From the NCBI RefSeq assembly GCF_907164915.1, contig NC_061862.1:121919533-121983532 (forward strand): a DNA stretch of 64,000 bases. The letters are read 5' to 3'. Both the position numbers and the translations under genes were made by a program. Source of the stretch: Impatiens glandulifera. Taxonomy: Eukaryota > Streptophyta > Magnoliopsida > Ericales > Balsaminaceae. Position 1 is the first letter of the stretch. Every line of letters starts with the position of its first letter. Positions 10,391 to 22,773 of this stretch are shown one piece after another. The notes beneath the pieces are model-generated. The model made no database searches and was not told where the DNA came from. It saw nothing but the letters and a program-made list of their open reading frames with translations.

Positions 10391-10799
10391 TGCTACGATC
10401 CCTTAATTGAGCAAACAGCTGGTATAGTCCTGTAATTTCCAATTAAGCAGTTATGTTGGATATTTGATTGTTGGTTTTCTGTTTTTCTATTATTTGTTCT
10501 TCTGTTTTCTGTTATTCAGAAATTCAATTTTCAAATTCTGTTAAATCCTGAATCCTATATTGAGCAATTATAACTAAATACTTTTGTGGGTTCAATTGTT
10601 ATGTAAGCTGAACTCACTCATCAATTACATATATAAAAATATTTTGTGAAAGTTTGGTTTATCTCTTAACTGTATTATCTGATTTACTTTGTCGTTTTGC
10701 ACTTTCAGACTAGTTCTTTTCTCATCCTTGTTTCATTTTCTTCTTCTAAAATCCTTGAATTCGTTTTCTGGTAACTTTTTCATTGCTCTTTAACAACAG
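10391..10799 (+). repeat. 3' LTR of the older gypsy relic
   Basis: The purine tract 'gaagggagataa' (10379-10390) precedes TGCTACGATCCC, a typical LTR start. The LTR runs through a TTCTGTTTT-rich stretch and 'atattttgtgaaagtttgg' to about 'ctttaacaaca'. Part of it is shared with 4260-4612. The right boundary is approximate. Confidence 0.6.
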
Positions 10800-10824
10800 A
10801 TTTCCTTATTGGTAATTGAGTGTG

Positions 10825-11030
10825 TTTATGGGATATGCGTTTAGAGAAATAATTAGGAGAGAGAATTTGAGGGAGAAAATGATGTGGCGCAATTTGATTA
10901 GCCAAAAAAATAACAAAATTTCTCTCTCTCCTCATCTTTTATCCTTTTTCCAACCAGTGATGTAGTGACACATTATTCCCTCCCTCAAATTCCCTCTCTC
11001 TATGACTCCTCATACGTTTAACCCGAATAA
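10825..11030. mobile_element. small inverted-repeat (MITE-like) element
   Basis: The left arm contains 'atgcgtttagag...gagagaatttgagggag...atgatgtggc'. The right arm holds the inverse, 'gatgtagtgacac...ctccctcaaattccctctctc...catacgttta'. The arms are roughly 60 bp and imperfect. No coding capacity and no clear target-site duplication. Confidence 0.4.
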
Positions 11031-11656
11031 ATTAGTCGTACTCCGAAGGAGAAGCAAATACTAGCGTTATAGAAAAAAACGGTTTTGTCACCCTTCCAAT
11101 CAAATCGACATTAGGTTTACAAATGCATCCAAATCCAACTGAAGACACGATTTCATTACAATTTACTTCACAGCCTAAGACTGCAAAATCTATCTTTTCC
11201 TATGAATTTGTAAGAATTCAGAAGTGTTTATCTTTGAACTGGTGCTGGAGCACTTCCATTATATATATTAATGAAAAAAAATGTTTGCCTCTATTTTAAC
11301 TAGGTGCACTATTTTGAACAAGATAGAGTGGGGGATTAGCATTTTAATCTCTATCATAAATTCATTTCAAAATTATTAATTTTTTTTTTAACTATGTGAC
11401 CTGACTAATCTTACTTTTAAATCAAAATGATTTTTATACTGAAAACTTTGTACATATGGCTGAACTACTCATCCATTCTCTTAAGCCGAGATAGGGATTG
11501 CTGCTACCAGTTCTTAATCAATGGAAAAACAAGCTTTTGTATTAGCTTGGTAGTTGAGTTCAGATAACATGAAGGAACAAAAATAAAAAGTAACCAACTG
11601 CTACCAGTTCTCTTCAAAATTACAAATGAAACATAGCTAATTTCTTCAAGATTAAA

Positions 11657-14600
11657 CTAGTTAACAGCTCCTTCCTGTTTCTCCTTTTCACTTAAGAAAT
11701 GCGAGTCTGCGTCTTCTGCCTGCAATAACATGCAAATAAACTAGTTTTCACCCAAGAAAAATCAGGACAACGTTCCAAATTATTTTCAGAATCCCATTTG
11801 GAAGTATCTGGATATGGAAACTAAATTGAGTTGGAGACATTCAAATATGAACATGCTAAATAGAGGATCAATATCTGGCTATTGTTACTTTGAGTGGGGA
11901 TATTTAGATGCTTTAAAACGCAAGAACACCTGGTAATGCTAAATCAGGCCTCAATTTAGCACTATATGGATTCAAAATATTGTTGAGTAAACTAGAGCTG
12001 ACCACTGATTTTCTTGCTAACTTCTTGTGCAAGGATGGTAATAGTGTTGTGATTGTAAGGACGACACTTGAAAAGATAAAGAATGATCAAGAATGCAACT
12101 TCATGAAGAAAGCAACAAGGCTTCATGAAGAAAGCAACAAGGATTATAAAATCGCAAAAATAAAATAAAATTTAAGTATGAGAGCTCCAAAATGGAGTAA
12201 ATTATGTGACTTAACAAATGTAATGTTAATCCTGTTAGTAATAATTATACAACTACTAATTATCATAATCTCTTTCCTCTGGTAGGTAATGAAGATCTCA
12301 AAATGGGTGCTTATTTCTAATATCTCCACCAAGTCTATCCAGCTCCATTGCCACATGTCTCTACCTTATTTGTTGATTCTGGATGACTGTAGTTACAATT
12401 TTATGGGTTGTCTGAAACCTTTAACAACAAACCCTTTTCAATCCAAGATTTCTGTAATGATTCAATAAGTAATGAGACATAGGGGAGATGAGCCTGCGCT
12501 AGAATTTAGAAGATTAGCACTATGGGCCAGCTGGCCATTATTGATAACAGCTAGATTATTCATTCTCAAAAGTTGTTAGTTTGTTAGGGTGACTCAGAAA
12601 TCTATTAAGCCAAGCCCTATTTAGGAAATGGATATTCTCTTCACCATGTATGATGTGTATGGCTTGTGTATTTTTTACTGTTAATTCTTGAATCTATTGT
12701 CTCATCCTTTCTTCTATCATCACAATATCCCCCACTCTCTTTAGATATATGAAACCAACCAAACAATAATTATCAAACTAACAATAAGAATGTGTCAAGA
12801 ATTTCCTTTCTAGTGTAGCAATTATAATTGAACTACTATGCACTTAAATGAATTAGGTATGTGGAGTCTATAGTGAATACAAAAATTATACGAATGCAAC
12901 CTTGGAGGTTTTAGAATCTAGAGAAAATAAGACTATAACCTGCTGGAGTTGGGAACCATCAAATTCTGGGCTCTTCATACCAGTAATACAACTGGCTTCC
13001 ATTTTAAGCCTGTGAATATTAGTGGCCTGCATTTCCTGCACTGAATCATGCATGGGGGTTGGGATAGCTTCCACATTGGACTTCTGATCATTGTTAAGCT
13101 TAGCACCATCTTCTTCTGCTGCTACCCTTTTTCTGATTTCAGCAAACACTTCTAAATTTGTATTATCTAGTAATTAATGGAACATGTAACCCATAGGGAA
13201 GTATGAAGAATCACCTTTTAAGGTTATATTTGTCGGCATTGGTGCTTGGATTGTTAGAAAATAACACTCCACAAAGAAGCTTCCCATTTATAATAGTTTC
13301 AATGGTATATCCAACTTGGAGATTTTTGGTGACCCTGGCTTGAAAAATCGTTCTTCCAGGAAGGGGCTCATATGCATTCGGGTTCACATTATACCTGTCT
13401 TCATTTGAACCATTGATCATTAGAACAGGTGAGGAATAAAAAGTAAGTATGACAAAGGATTATGGGAACAATGTAGTAACATGTCAGAATGAAGCCACAA
13501 CTAATGACTCTATAGAGCTCAATAGCTTGAAGCATAGTCATGAAGATGCACAGTGTACATTGAAATAAAAGAAGATATATAAGTAAAACTTGGATGTCCA
13601 ATAAAGTAACCATGATTATGAACTATCAATCAATGCCACTAATACTAAACAAACCACACTGAGTTCTTACACATTTAGGTATAGATTTGAATCATTTGAT
13701 ATTTATCCTGTTTTTTAGTTATTTCCTCCTTTTTAAGCCCGGAATCCTGCAATATTGATAAAAAAAAAATGAAGAAATCATGCATTCTACCACAAGGTTT
13801 TTCACGTTCGTACAACAGCTAAAGAATTGGCAATCTGATGAAGTGCATCTTGATATCATTAGTTTGATAGGAAAAAATTACTGACAATGGTTATTTTCAG
13901 CATTTTTGGGATACATCATGTTAACTATTCCCCGGGATGTGCGAGAACGAAACTCAATATTCAACTTTCAGAGATAGAGTTGCTCAACATGATCGAGACG
14001 TTATTCCATCGCAAAAGTCCTAAGGTATTATCAACAAACTCTCTTGTAAGATGACATGTTTTGTAAGAAAGAAATGAAAATGTACTCTCTGTTCATTGAA
14101 GAAATGATTTGGGCGTGAACCTGGTCAACACTTTCATCATATTGTAATACCGCTCAATACCACAGTGGATTTTTTTTGTATGGCTTCTACATTCTACATT
14201 CACTTAGAAGAAATAGAAGTGAATCAATATTTGACCTAATTAAAACCTTTTACCCTTATTTGTCGCCGTAAGTTAAATCGTAATCCATTTTCTTACTTTT
14301 TCCCTTTCATAAACATCCATTGTAATGGATATTATGAAAAATGAATCTGAGTTTCTATTTTTATTTATTTCAATATTAAATTTATATAAATATTATATAT
14401 ATAATTTGCGTATCCTAAACGTATCGTATCCTATATTTTCAAAATTTGTCGTATCCCCGTATCCGTATCGTATTCGATACGATACCTGTATCCGTATCCG
14501 TACAACATAGCAGCCAAGAGATAACTAATTTAGAACGGATGAGCTCGGATCAGACTGGATGTGTGTCTTCACCTAAAGTTTCTACCATTCCAAATTAGGA

Positions 14601-17600
14601 TGAGGATCATCGAGGTGATGGAAGGGAGGCCCCATCGATGATATCCACATGTTTTGTCCAGCCATGATGCACTAAATCTTTTATAATCCTGAATGTTTGC
14701 ATTCGGAGGCTGTGAAGTGAGTGTTGAGATATGTCCAGAGTACTCTTTAGGAGGGGTTGGCCTATGGGAGGAAGGAAGGAAAGACCACTAACACTTTGTC
14801 TTTGCACGGTTATGGTGATAATTACTTTGTGAGGTACCTTAACAAAAGGAGGTCCACAACCGGCTGCTTGTTTATGCTTGGAGGATGCACCATTGGTTGG
14901 AAGTCTAATCTTCAACCCATTGTCGCTCTGTCTACCATTGTGGCTGAGTATGTAGCTTTGGGGGAGGCATTGAAGGAGGCCAAATGACTTAAAGGTTTTG
15001 TTCGTGAACTCATTGGGAAAGATGTGAAGACAGTTGTCCATGGTGAAAATTAAAGTGCCTTACATTTGAACAATAATCATTTATGAGAGGACAGTCAACT
15101 AGACATTCAGTTTCATTTTGTTCAAGACATGATGGAGCAAGATGTTGTCCAATTGAAGAAGGAATGTGAGTGACAAATTAACGAAGTGTGTGCCGATAAC
15201 AAAGCTCAAGCAATACATGGAACATGTCAACATGGGACAATGTTGGGATTCATTTTATTGATCCAAGGAAGTGAAGACCAAGACCAAGGAAATAGAGCAT
15301 GCGACATTTTTTTTTCGGAAAACAGCTTAACGCCATTTCAAAAAAAAAAAATGAGACAACGGATTAAGTATGTAGCCTCGAACCCAGGAACTTAGGGTTG
15401 GTATCCACCTCTTTTTGCCGCTAGGCTAGAAGAGGGGATAAAAAAATGGGACAACGGATTAAGTATGTAGCCCGCAAACACACTTAATCATTTAACCAGG
15501 CGCAGAACTTGTCGCCTGACGGGCTTGAACCCAGGAGCTTAGGGTTGGTATCTACCTCTTTTTGCCGCTAGGCTAGAAGAGGGGATAAAAATGGGACAAC
15601 GGATTAAGTATGTAGCCCGCAAACATACTTAATCATTTAACCAGACGCAGAATTTGCCGCCTGACGGGCTCAAACCCAGGAACTTAGGGTTGGTATCCAC
15701 CTCTTTTTGCCGCTAAGCTAGAAGAGGGGATAAAAATGGGGCAAAGGATTAAGTATGTAGCCCGCAAACACACTTAATCATTTAACCAGGCGCAGAACTT
15801 GCCGCCTGACGGGCTCGAACCCAGGAACTTAGGGTTGATATCCACCTCTTTTTGCCGCTAGAGGGCTCGAACGCCATTTCATTAAGAACCCAAAAGTGGG
15901 AGAAATGGTCAATTATCAAATCTAGACAAACTCTAGCTTTAATTAAAATATCAAACAACTCTAAAGTATCTTATTAGAAACAAACAAAAAACAGAGATTA
16001 CATAAACAAACAACTAAAGTCTAAAGAATACAAATCCTACAAGCATGAGACTTCATATGAATAAAGTTGGGGATTGTTTCATATTGTTTTGCTAGTTAGA
16101 AATTACCCGAGTAGTTGTGTAACACCCTGTTGGTAAATGAACTATATTTCTGGTAGAATACCAAGGAAGCTTCTGATACGAGGAATAACTAGGGTTAGGT
16201 TATCTAATCCTAGAATAAGCTGACAGCCTTTATGCTGATTTAGCAAATGAATAACCTAGATTATTTCAGCAAACTATATATAAGTAATTGCTTTTAATTA
16301 AATGGAAAGAGAAATATAAAAGGAATGGGTACAAGTTCCCAAGGGTAGAAAAAAATAATTTGTCAGGATTACTTCTATCTCAAGGTTATTCTCTCTATTC
16401 CCTTTCCTCATCTCTTACTACTCCCATTCATCTTATTATAACCCTTCTTCTCAAATGTAGATCATAATCTACTGGTTCTTCCTTATCTCATATTCTGCTT
16501 TTTTTCTCATCTCATATTCTACTTTATTCAACGAGATCCATGTATTGTTCTAACTCCAAAGCTGGGGTTAACCCAAATCTATATCAGATTCCCCAAATTA
16601 ACTCCTGTATGGATGGTGTGTCCCAAACTTTATATAAGAGATTGACATTCACTACTCAGTTTTGTTTCTCTATCTAAGCAAAGTAGATTGAAAATAATAT
16701 AAGCACAAGCGGATACACATATAAAAGTGTAAGGCTAGTTAGTTCAGAATGAAAACCAATAAATGCAAATCATTTTACAAAACCAAGACCTAGTTTGATG
16801 AAGGATTATTTGGATTTAACATAAATAACCCTTGTCTCATCATGAATCACTTCAACAATTAAATCATATACCAAATTACCCTTACTTTATTTTTCTATAA
16901 TATTTTAAATATTAAATACAAAGGAAATCTTACTCAATTAACCCAAATAAACACAGAAGATTTTTTTTAAATATCGGTTAATTTTATAAAAAAAAAAACA
17001 CTACATCAAACAAGCTTCAACTAAACTACCCACCCTATCCCTTTTGCAATGCCACCAGGGACAACAATATCTACCTATTATAGAGAGGGAGTATGTAACA
17101 GCTGATATGGGCTTTGGCCAAGCTTTAAATATGCAGGATAATAAAAGCATTTCATTTTACCATAAAAGTTGGTATCAAATACTATAAAATTGAAACAAAA
17201 TTGGGATACTCCTTACTTGATTGTGCAAAGTTTGACAAGGGTTCTGGTGTATGAGTAACAGGCGTGTCAATTCTGACTGAAGCTTTGTCATGTATAAAAG
17301 GTAGAAGCATATTCTGTTCCTGGCACTTCAACTTTAGTTGCTTCCTCAAAGATAACTTCTCCAGCCTTCTTTCACATTCTTCGTTTGCAAGCCCTACATT
17401 ATTGTATCATTTGATAACATTGTTTAAGCATTTTTCTAGCTCAAAGACATATTTTGAAATATCAATCAAACCTGTATGCATGTAATACATGTCACCCAAT
17501 GCTTCAAGATTCTTGTTGCAACCACCAATAAGTACAATAATACTACTGTTAGATTGATCTATGATGTCTCCAGCAGATGAAAACCTGGCAGAAGGTCCAC

Positions 17601-20294
17601 TACCTGCAACCATCAGCTTGGTCCATACACCAGTATCTGGATGAATTAAGACAGGAGCTCAAAAGTATGAGACAAGATATACGATAAACAGGGGAAAGTT
17701 TGAGTTTCATTCCCAGATTTCTATCTACAAGACCAAAAGCTAGTGGCTAACAATTTCTCACATAATTGACAAGACAGACAGAGTAGTCCATAAGCTACTT
17801 TTGTTTACAGCCCATTTGGGAACACTTCTGAATCTGGATCTGTATATGACTGAAAAACCGATAAATAATCTTTCGATCTGAATCAACATATTTTGATATG
17901 AAAATTGTGGCTGGATAAGATACAATGTAGATACATTTAAAAACATTTTTTTGGTTGGAATTATGATCCAATATTCTTTTGTAATGACAAATATTTAACA
18001 TGTGTGGTGGAAAGTCTTGCCAATCCATTGCATTTATTTTTTCATTTCAGGTGTTTCTGGATCTGGACCTGGCGGATCCATAAACATTTACTAAACATAA
18101 TCCCATCTGCATATGTTTCTGGATGCAAATCCAGTTGTTTCCAAATGGGGTCACGAACGATGTTGAGTCAAATTGGATAAAAGCTGCACATAGTCCCCCA
18201 CAATGCAGCTTTAGAACTTTTAACAAGAAAACCACAACAACAGCAAATACACTTCTACTTAGATTTTTTTTTTATTAAAAAGGGAATAATACAATCTGAA
18301 TTCTGAAGAGCACCATATACGTCCATCATAGTTTACATACCAATATCAAGCATGAAAATATCATCATATAGGCTTGACTCATCCGCAAAACCACCAAAGA
18401 CAAATAAGTTCTTGCCAAATGCAACTGTTGAATGTCCAGCTCGAGGTGAAAAGGGTTGTCCTGAAGTGCTTAGTTTCTTCCAAACAAGGGTATCTATACA
18501 GGGAAGCGATTTGAGCAGTTACTACCATGCATAGTAGTTAGATGCAATAACTTGTTATGAAAAATAGACAATCATAAGGAACCATCGGTGATAACATAAG
18601 ACATGGAATGTGGCCAACCTGTATCAAGAATGTGAACATCAGAGAGATAATAGTCATTGGAGTCTTCACCACCAATTACAATGATTTTGTTCTTCCAGGA
18701 TGAACAAGTATGGGTACACCGTTTAACTGGTGGAATGCCAGATGTTTGGGCACACTTCCATACAAAAGTGTCTGAGAAGACCAAACATAAGAACTGAATA
18801 TTATGTTCTCAATCAATGAAATCAAGAGACTTGATTTTTTTACCCACATTCTAGAGGTCTCATCAGCCACACCAGCAGTAGAAGAAGCATGGTAAAGACT
18901 CTATACAGATTATTGAAATTGAATGCAAGAAAAACAATAAAAAATAAAGATAAAGAATTACATGATTTATTTTATTTTATTTTATTTCTAGCTACTTATC
19001 AATCAGGAAATAGGGTTAGGCAGTGTTTGGATGATGATAATTGAATTTAGAATTATAATAATAATTCCAATTCTATACGAATTGACATTGAACTACAATT
19101 CAATGTCTATGTTTGGAAAAATCATAAATTTGTAATTATTAAGAGATGTTTTTCTCTTTTTCTTACTTTTTTATTCTCTTTTAAATGCTTATAAGCACTC
19201 ATTTCCAAATATAACCAAACACAAGCTTAATGAAATGTGATTAAGAATTGAGGGCTTGAGGAACAACTGTGGTAGAGCTGAAATGTGTGATTAAGAATTT
19301 AAATTCTTAACTAATTGAAGTCGAATTCAAAGTAAAGAAATATACTTATTCAATTCCAAATTTTAAGTGCTAACAAACAACATAATTGGAATTGACACCT
19401 TCAATTCCAATGTCAATGCTAATTCATCTATAAGAAAACACAACCAATTGTAATTGAAGAAAAACATTACCAGTATTCAAGATGAAGAGATCATTATAGT
19501 ATTCAGCTTCAGAAGTATGAGCAGACTTTCCACTACCACCAAAGATGAAAAGGCAATTCCCGACGACTGAAGCACTGTGTCCTTCCCGTGCTCGAGGTGC
19601 CTCACCTCTTACACTTGGCAAGATCCAAGTATTTGAGGCTACAATATGTTATTGTAACAAATTAATTAGAAAACTATGTAACAAAAAAGCTAACCAAGTC
19701 GATATTACTTTCAACACAAATAAAGACTCACAAGTGTCTAGTACATGCAAGTCATTAAAAGGGCTTGTTCCATCTGTACCACCAAACACAAGCAGGTTAT
19801 GCCCAACAGTGGTGCAGCTATGACTATCCCTTGGCAGTGGAGGAACTCCTTTCATCTCTGGTTCACTCCAAGTATTTCTAACTGCAAAAGAAGCTCCTTC
19901 CTTCAATATCATTAATAATAAAATGCATATGCAGCAGTCAGATAACAAATTATAAAATCCCGTGCTGCAAAATAAATGAATAGTTAAGATTGTAAGCCAA
20001 TCATAACATCACAATATGGCATTAGAAGCTCCACAAACAAAAACCCACCCACCACACAAACACACAAAACAGAAGAGAATAAGAAAGGGATGACTACAAA
20101 AACAGGAATCATACGATGCTTAAAGACATACCAGTATCAAAGATGTGTACTTGGTTTGTTTGACGGTTATCTTGGCCATAGCCGCCGAAGACATAGAGAA
20201 GCTTGCCTCCATTAACAGAATTACAGGTGTGACCCCACCTCTTCCCTGGCCCACCCGTTACCGTAGGCTGAATCTGCAGTTCTTCCCACCTCAT
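11657..20294 (-). CDS. Kelch-repeat protein (galactose-oxidase-like beta-propeller), 10 exons, 522 aa
   Basis: Exons (minus strand, in order): 20132-20294, 19732-19881, 19471-19638, 18619-18771, 18341-18493, 17472-17636, 17217-17393, 13215-13398, 12940-13132, 11657-11719. All junctions are GT-AG, the frame closes, and the stop is TAG. Residues 1-317 are six Kelch blades with the usual signatures: (R/G)WGHTCN...LYVFGGYG, RDSHSC...LLVFGG, REGHSA...LFIFGG, CTHTCS...IIVIGG, RAGHST...LFVFGG and RFSSAG...IVLIGGC. Each ends in a D(T/I)-type turn. The C-terminal part (about 318-522) is charged and holds YNVNPNAYEPLPGRTIFQAR plus a basic KRKR segment. Kelch propellers are protein-interaction scaffolds. 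The architecture recalls plant homologues of tea1 or Rab9-effector-like Kelch proteins, but partner and location cannot be read from sequence. Intron 7 (13399-17216) is enlarged by transposons. Exon 9's acceptor was chosen because only that AG keeps the frame. Confidence 0.88.
14620..15190 (+). pseudogene. Ty1/copia RNase H relic in Kelch intron 7
   Basis: The reading gives HSEAVK.VLRYV and then (14757-14987) RRSTTGCLFMLGG...WKSNLQPIVALSTIVAEYVALGEALKEAK, the copia RNase H core. It continues with LKGFVRELIG and QFHFVQDMM towards the 3' end of pol. Several stops. No LTRs were found around it. It lies antisense to the Kelch gene. Confidence 0.8.
15305..16080 (-). mobile_element. LINE 3' tail fragment, interrupted by a SINE
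   Basis: On the minus strand the sequence ends 'cccacttttgggttcttaat' + 'gaaatggcgtt...' and a poly(A) run (plus strand T run at 15307-15315). This resembles the 3' end of the LINE at 54390-54481 ('ttttggggttttaatgaaat' then an A run). A long stretch rich in TTGTTTGTTTCTAATAAG precedes it. No RT remains in this copy. Confidence 0.5.
15341..15869 (-). mobile_element. tandem tRNA-derived SINE-like array with 12-bp TSD
   Basis: Roughly 3.6 copies of a 145-bp unit (comparable points at 15451, 15596 and 15741). On the minus strand each unit starts with a tRNA-like head: box A TAGCCTAGCGG and box B GGTTCGAGCCC, about 44 bp apart start to start. The minus-strand 3' end is a T run (plus strand A run at 15340-15351). 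The 12 bases 'aacgccatttca' flank the array on both sides (15329-15340 and 15870-15881), a retroposition signature. Poly(T)-ended tRNA-derived SINEs are known in plants (p-SINE1 and Au types). Several full units between one pair of duplications is unusual. Confidence 0.75.
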
Positions 20295-20404
20295 TATCGA
20301 CGATGAGGAGACAAACCCTGAACGGACAATCGTCTAATTTAGTGGAAATGTTAAAATGATGAGGAAAGACTGAAAATTTGAGGGGAAAATAGGATATACT
20401 TAGA

Positions 20405-20412
20405 TTTTTATA
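20405..20412 (-). promoter_or_regulatory. candidate TATA box of the Kelch gene
   Basis: TATAAAAA on the minus strand lies about 110 bp before the Kelch ATG, a reasonable distance for a plant core promoter with a short leader. Supported only by position and sequence. Confidence 0.35.
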
Positions 20413-20582
20413 ATTGGTAATTCTCATATTTAGAGAAATTGACACAAGCAAAGCTTCTTAGGCTTGTTTTTAGTCAAAGATGATCCGTTTTTAATGAATA
20501 AAACTAGGTAATATATTTTGTTGAGACTATTTAGAAATTGGTGGACATAATTTGGGTATAATTATGGTTAAAATTAAATTGG

Positions 20583-20583
<1 letters not shown>

Positions 20584-20631
<48 letters not shown>
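20584..20631. repeat. (TA)n microsatellite, left flank of TIR element
   Basis: An uninterrupted AT dinucleotide run of about 47 bp immediately before the TIR element. A matching run follows the element at 21683-21727. Confidence 0.9.
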
Positions 20632-20632
<1 letters not shown>

Positions 20633-21679
20633 AAAAAAGCTCACTTAAAGTATGTACTTGTACAACTAGCTCACTTACTTGAACATATATACTAATAAAT
20701 AAAAGGTCATTTAAACGTATGTATTATCAAAAATTGGCTCATTTAGCCTATTTTTAGTAACCATATTTATATATTTATTAATTAAATATTAATATATTTT
20801 TTATCTCTTTCCTTTTCAGTTATTATTTCATTTATTACTAATAAATGAATCTTATATTTTTATCTTTTTTAATAATTTTTTATTATTTCTATATGAATAT
20901 TTATGATGAATTATTTTAATTTTATTTTATATATATATGAGCATTCATCATTAATTATTTTAACTCTATATTTCTTCTTTTTATATATTCATATTAATTA
21001 TTAATTATTTTAAAATTATTTGATCCCAATAATTGAATATAACAATGAAAATTTTCTCAACAATAAAAATCCTTCAACACAAAAATAAATTAATTAATAA
21101 TTAAGAATTTGATAATAATAAAAACTCATTCATCAAACACCAAAAATAATAATCAAATATTAGACAAAACAATTCATTTACTACTAATATAAGTCGTGAA
21201 TAAAAATTAAATAAAAAATTATTAATTTCATTTTTATTTATATTAAACTAAATAAGAAAAAACCCTTTTTCATTTTTATTATATTAAATTAAATAAAAAA
21301 AACTCTTCAAAAAAATATTACAGTAAAACATAAAATTTATAAATAAATTGTTAAATTTTTTAAAAAAATTAAGAATTTAAGAAATATGAAAAATAAAAAC
21401 TAATAAAAAAAAGAAGATAAAATATAAAAGAAAAATTAATATTAAAATAATAAAAAATTTAATAATAAAATAAAATAACCTAGTTTAATTAATGAAAAAG
21501 AAGGAGAGAAAAAATATATTAATATTTAATTAATAAATATATAAATTTAAAAATAAAAGTTAACCATGATTATTAAAAGAGGCTAAATGAGCCAATTTTT
21601 GATAGTACATATGTTTAGATGACCTTTTATTAGTACATACGTCTAAATGAGCGAGTTGTACAAGTACATACGTCTAGTG

Positions 21680-21682
<3 letters not shown>
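20632..21682. mobile_element. Micron-like non-autonomous element with ~190-bp TIRs inside a (TA)n microsatellite
   Basis: The left end (GCTCACTTAAAGTATGTACTTGTACAA, split here as GCTCACTTAAAG and TATGTACTTGTACAA) is mirrored by the right end 'ttgtacaagtacatacgtct' + 'agtgag'. Inversion continues inward through 'aaaggtcatttaaac', 'tcaaaaattggctcattta' and a TAAATATTAATATATTTTTT segment, about 190 bp per arm. The interior is very AT-rich and non-coding. Both outer flanks are (TA)n, as described for the rice Micron family that targets TA microsatellites. A fragment of the same family is at 3540-3778. Confidence 0.75.

Positions 21683-21727
<45 letters not shown>
21683..21727. repeat. (TA)n microsatellite, right flank of TIR element
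   Basis: An AT dinucleotide run of about 44 bp, followed by (ATT)n and a T run. Confidence 0.9.
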
Positions 21728-21730
<3 letters not shown>

Positions 21731-21866
21731 ATTATTATTATTTTTTTTTTGGTATCATGACTTGTAATATAAGTTTTTTTTATTATTTAATAAAGAAAAT
21801 GTGAGAAAGGAAACATTGCCATTCTAATTGAGTTTGTTATGAGAAGTAGACTATAGTGTCTCTACC

Positions 21867-22773
21867 AGGACAGTTTTCCAAACTAACTTTGTTTGGCGTT
21901 TATTTCTAAACTAACCTGGTTTGTTCATTTATTCACAAACTAACCTAAACTAACCTAGTTTACTATTCAAACTCATTTTTATTTATTTATATTTTTTTTT
22001 ACATTTCAAATTTATTATATATATATATATATTTAAATTATTATTTATATAAACTAAATTATTTATATTTTGATATATATTTTAAATTATTATTTTTATA
22101 AATTTAATTGTTTATATTTTGATAAATTATTTTTTTATAAATTTAATTATTTATATTTTAATATAAATATTTAATGGTTCATTAACTTAAGACATATTGT
22201 TAGGAAGACAACACAATAAAAATTGATAAAATTTTTATTGTGAAATTATATCAAAATGAGAAATTGTCAAAATTATTTTAATAAAAGACAACCCAATAAA
22301 TATAAATAATAATTTGAATGAAAAGTTGTCAAAAATATAAATAATAATTTGAATAGTAAAAAAAATAAATTTATGGGGATGAAAATTATACTGCCACGTA
22401 TATATGTAAATATATATATATAATAAATTTGTAATGTAAATATATATATATATATTAAAATATAAATAATTAAATTTATAAAAAAATAATTTAAATTACA
22501 TATCAAAATATAAATAATCAAATTTATAAAAATAATAATTTAAAATATATATCAAAATATAAATAATTTAGTTTATATAAATAATAATTTAAATATATAT
22601 ATATATATATCTATATATATATATATAATAAATTTGAAATGTAAAAAAAATAAAAAATAAAAAATAAAAAAACTGAGTTTGAATAGTAAATTAGGTTAGT
22701 TTGGGAATAAATAAAAAAACTAGGTTAGTTTTGGAAAGTGAACGCCAAACAAGATTAGTTTGGGAAACTGTTC
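21867..22773. mobile_element. Mutator-like non-autonomous element with long TIRs and 9-bp TSD
   Basis: The left arm begins 'aggacagttttccaaactaa' and the right arm ends with the inverse, 'ttagtttgggaaactgttc'. Inversion extends at least 180 bp ('tttggcgtt', 'aactaacctggtttgt', 'ttactattcaaactcat', 'acatttcaaatttatta') and then, more loosely, through the AT-rich interior. It is flanked by GTCTCTACC (21858-21866) and GTCTCTGCC (22774-22782), which match at 8 of 9 bases. Long TIRs plus a 9-bp duplication fit Mutator-like elements. No transposase. Confidence 0.75.

Noticed and set aside
12480..12720. Solo LTR in the last Kelch intron
   Set aside because: Promoter-like and 'tgttagtttgttaggg' words are suggestive, but no TG...CA boundaries with a target duplication could be set.
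14410..14506. GTATCC/GATACG repeats as a possible transposon terminus
   Set aside because: Short low-complexity stretch without a partner end or target duplication.
15451..15869. tRNA gene candidates from box A and box B on the minus strand
   Set aside because: There is no cloverleaf or anticodon arm, the unit is tandemly repeated with a T-run tail and target duplications, and it is better read as a SINE.
19016..19410. MITE in Kelch intron 3
   Set aside because: Both ends hold AATTGGAATTG-like words, but the inverted match is too weak and no duplication was found.
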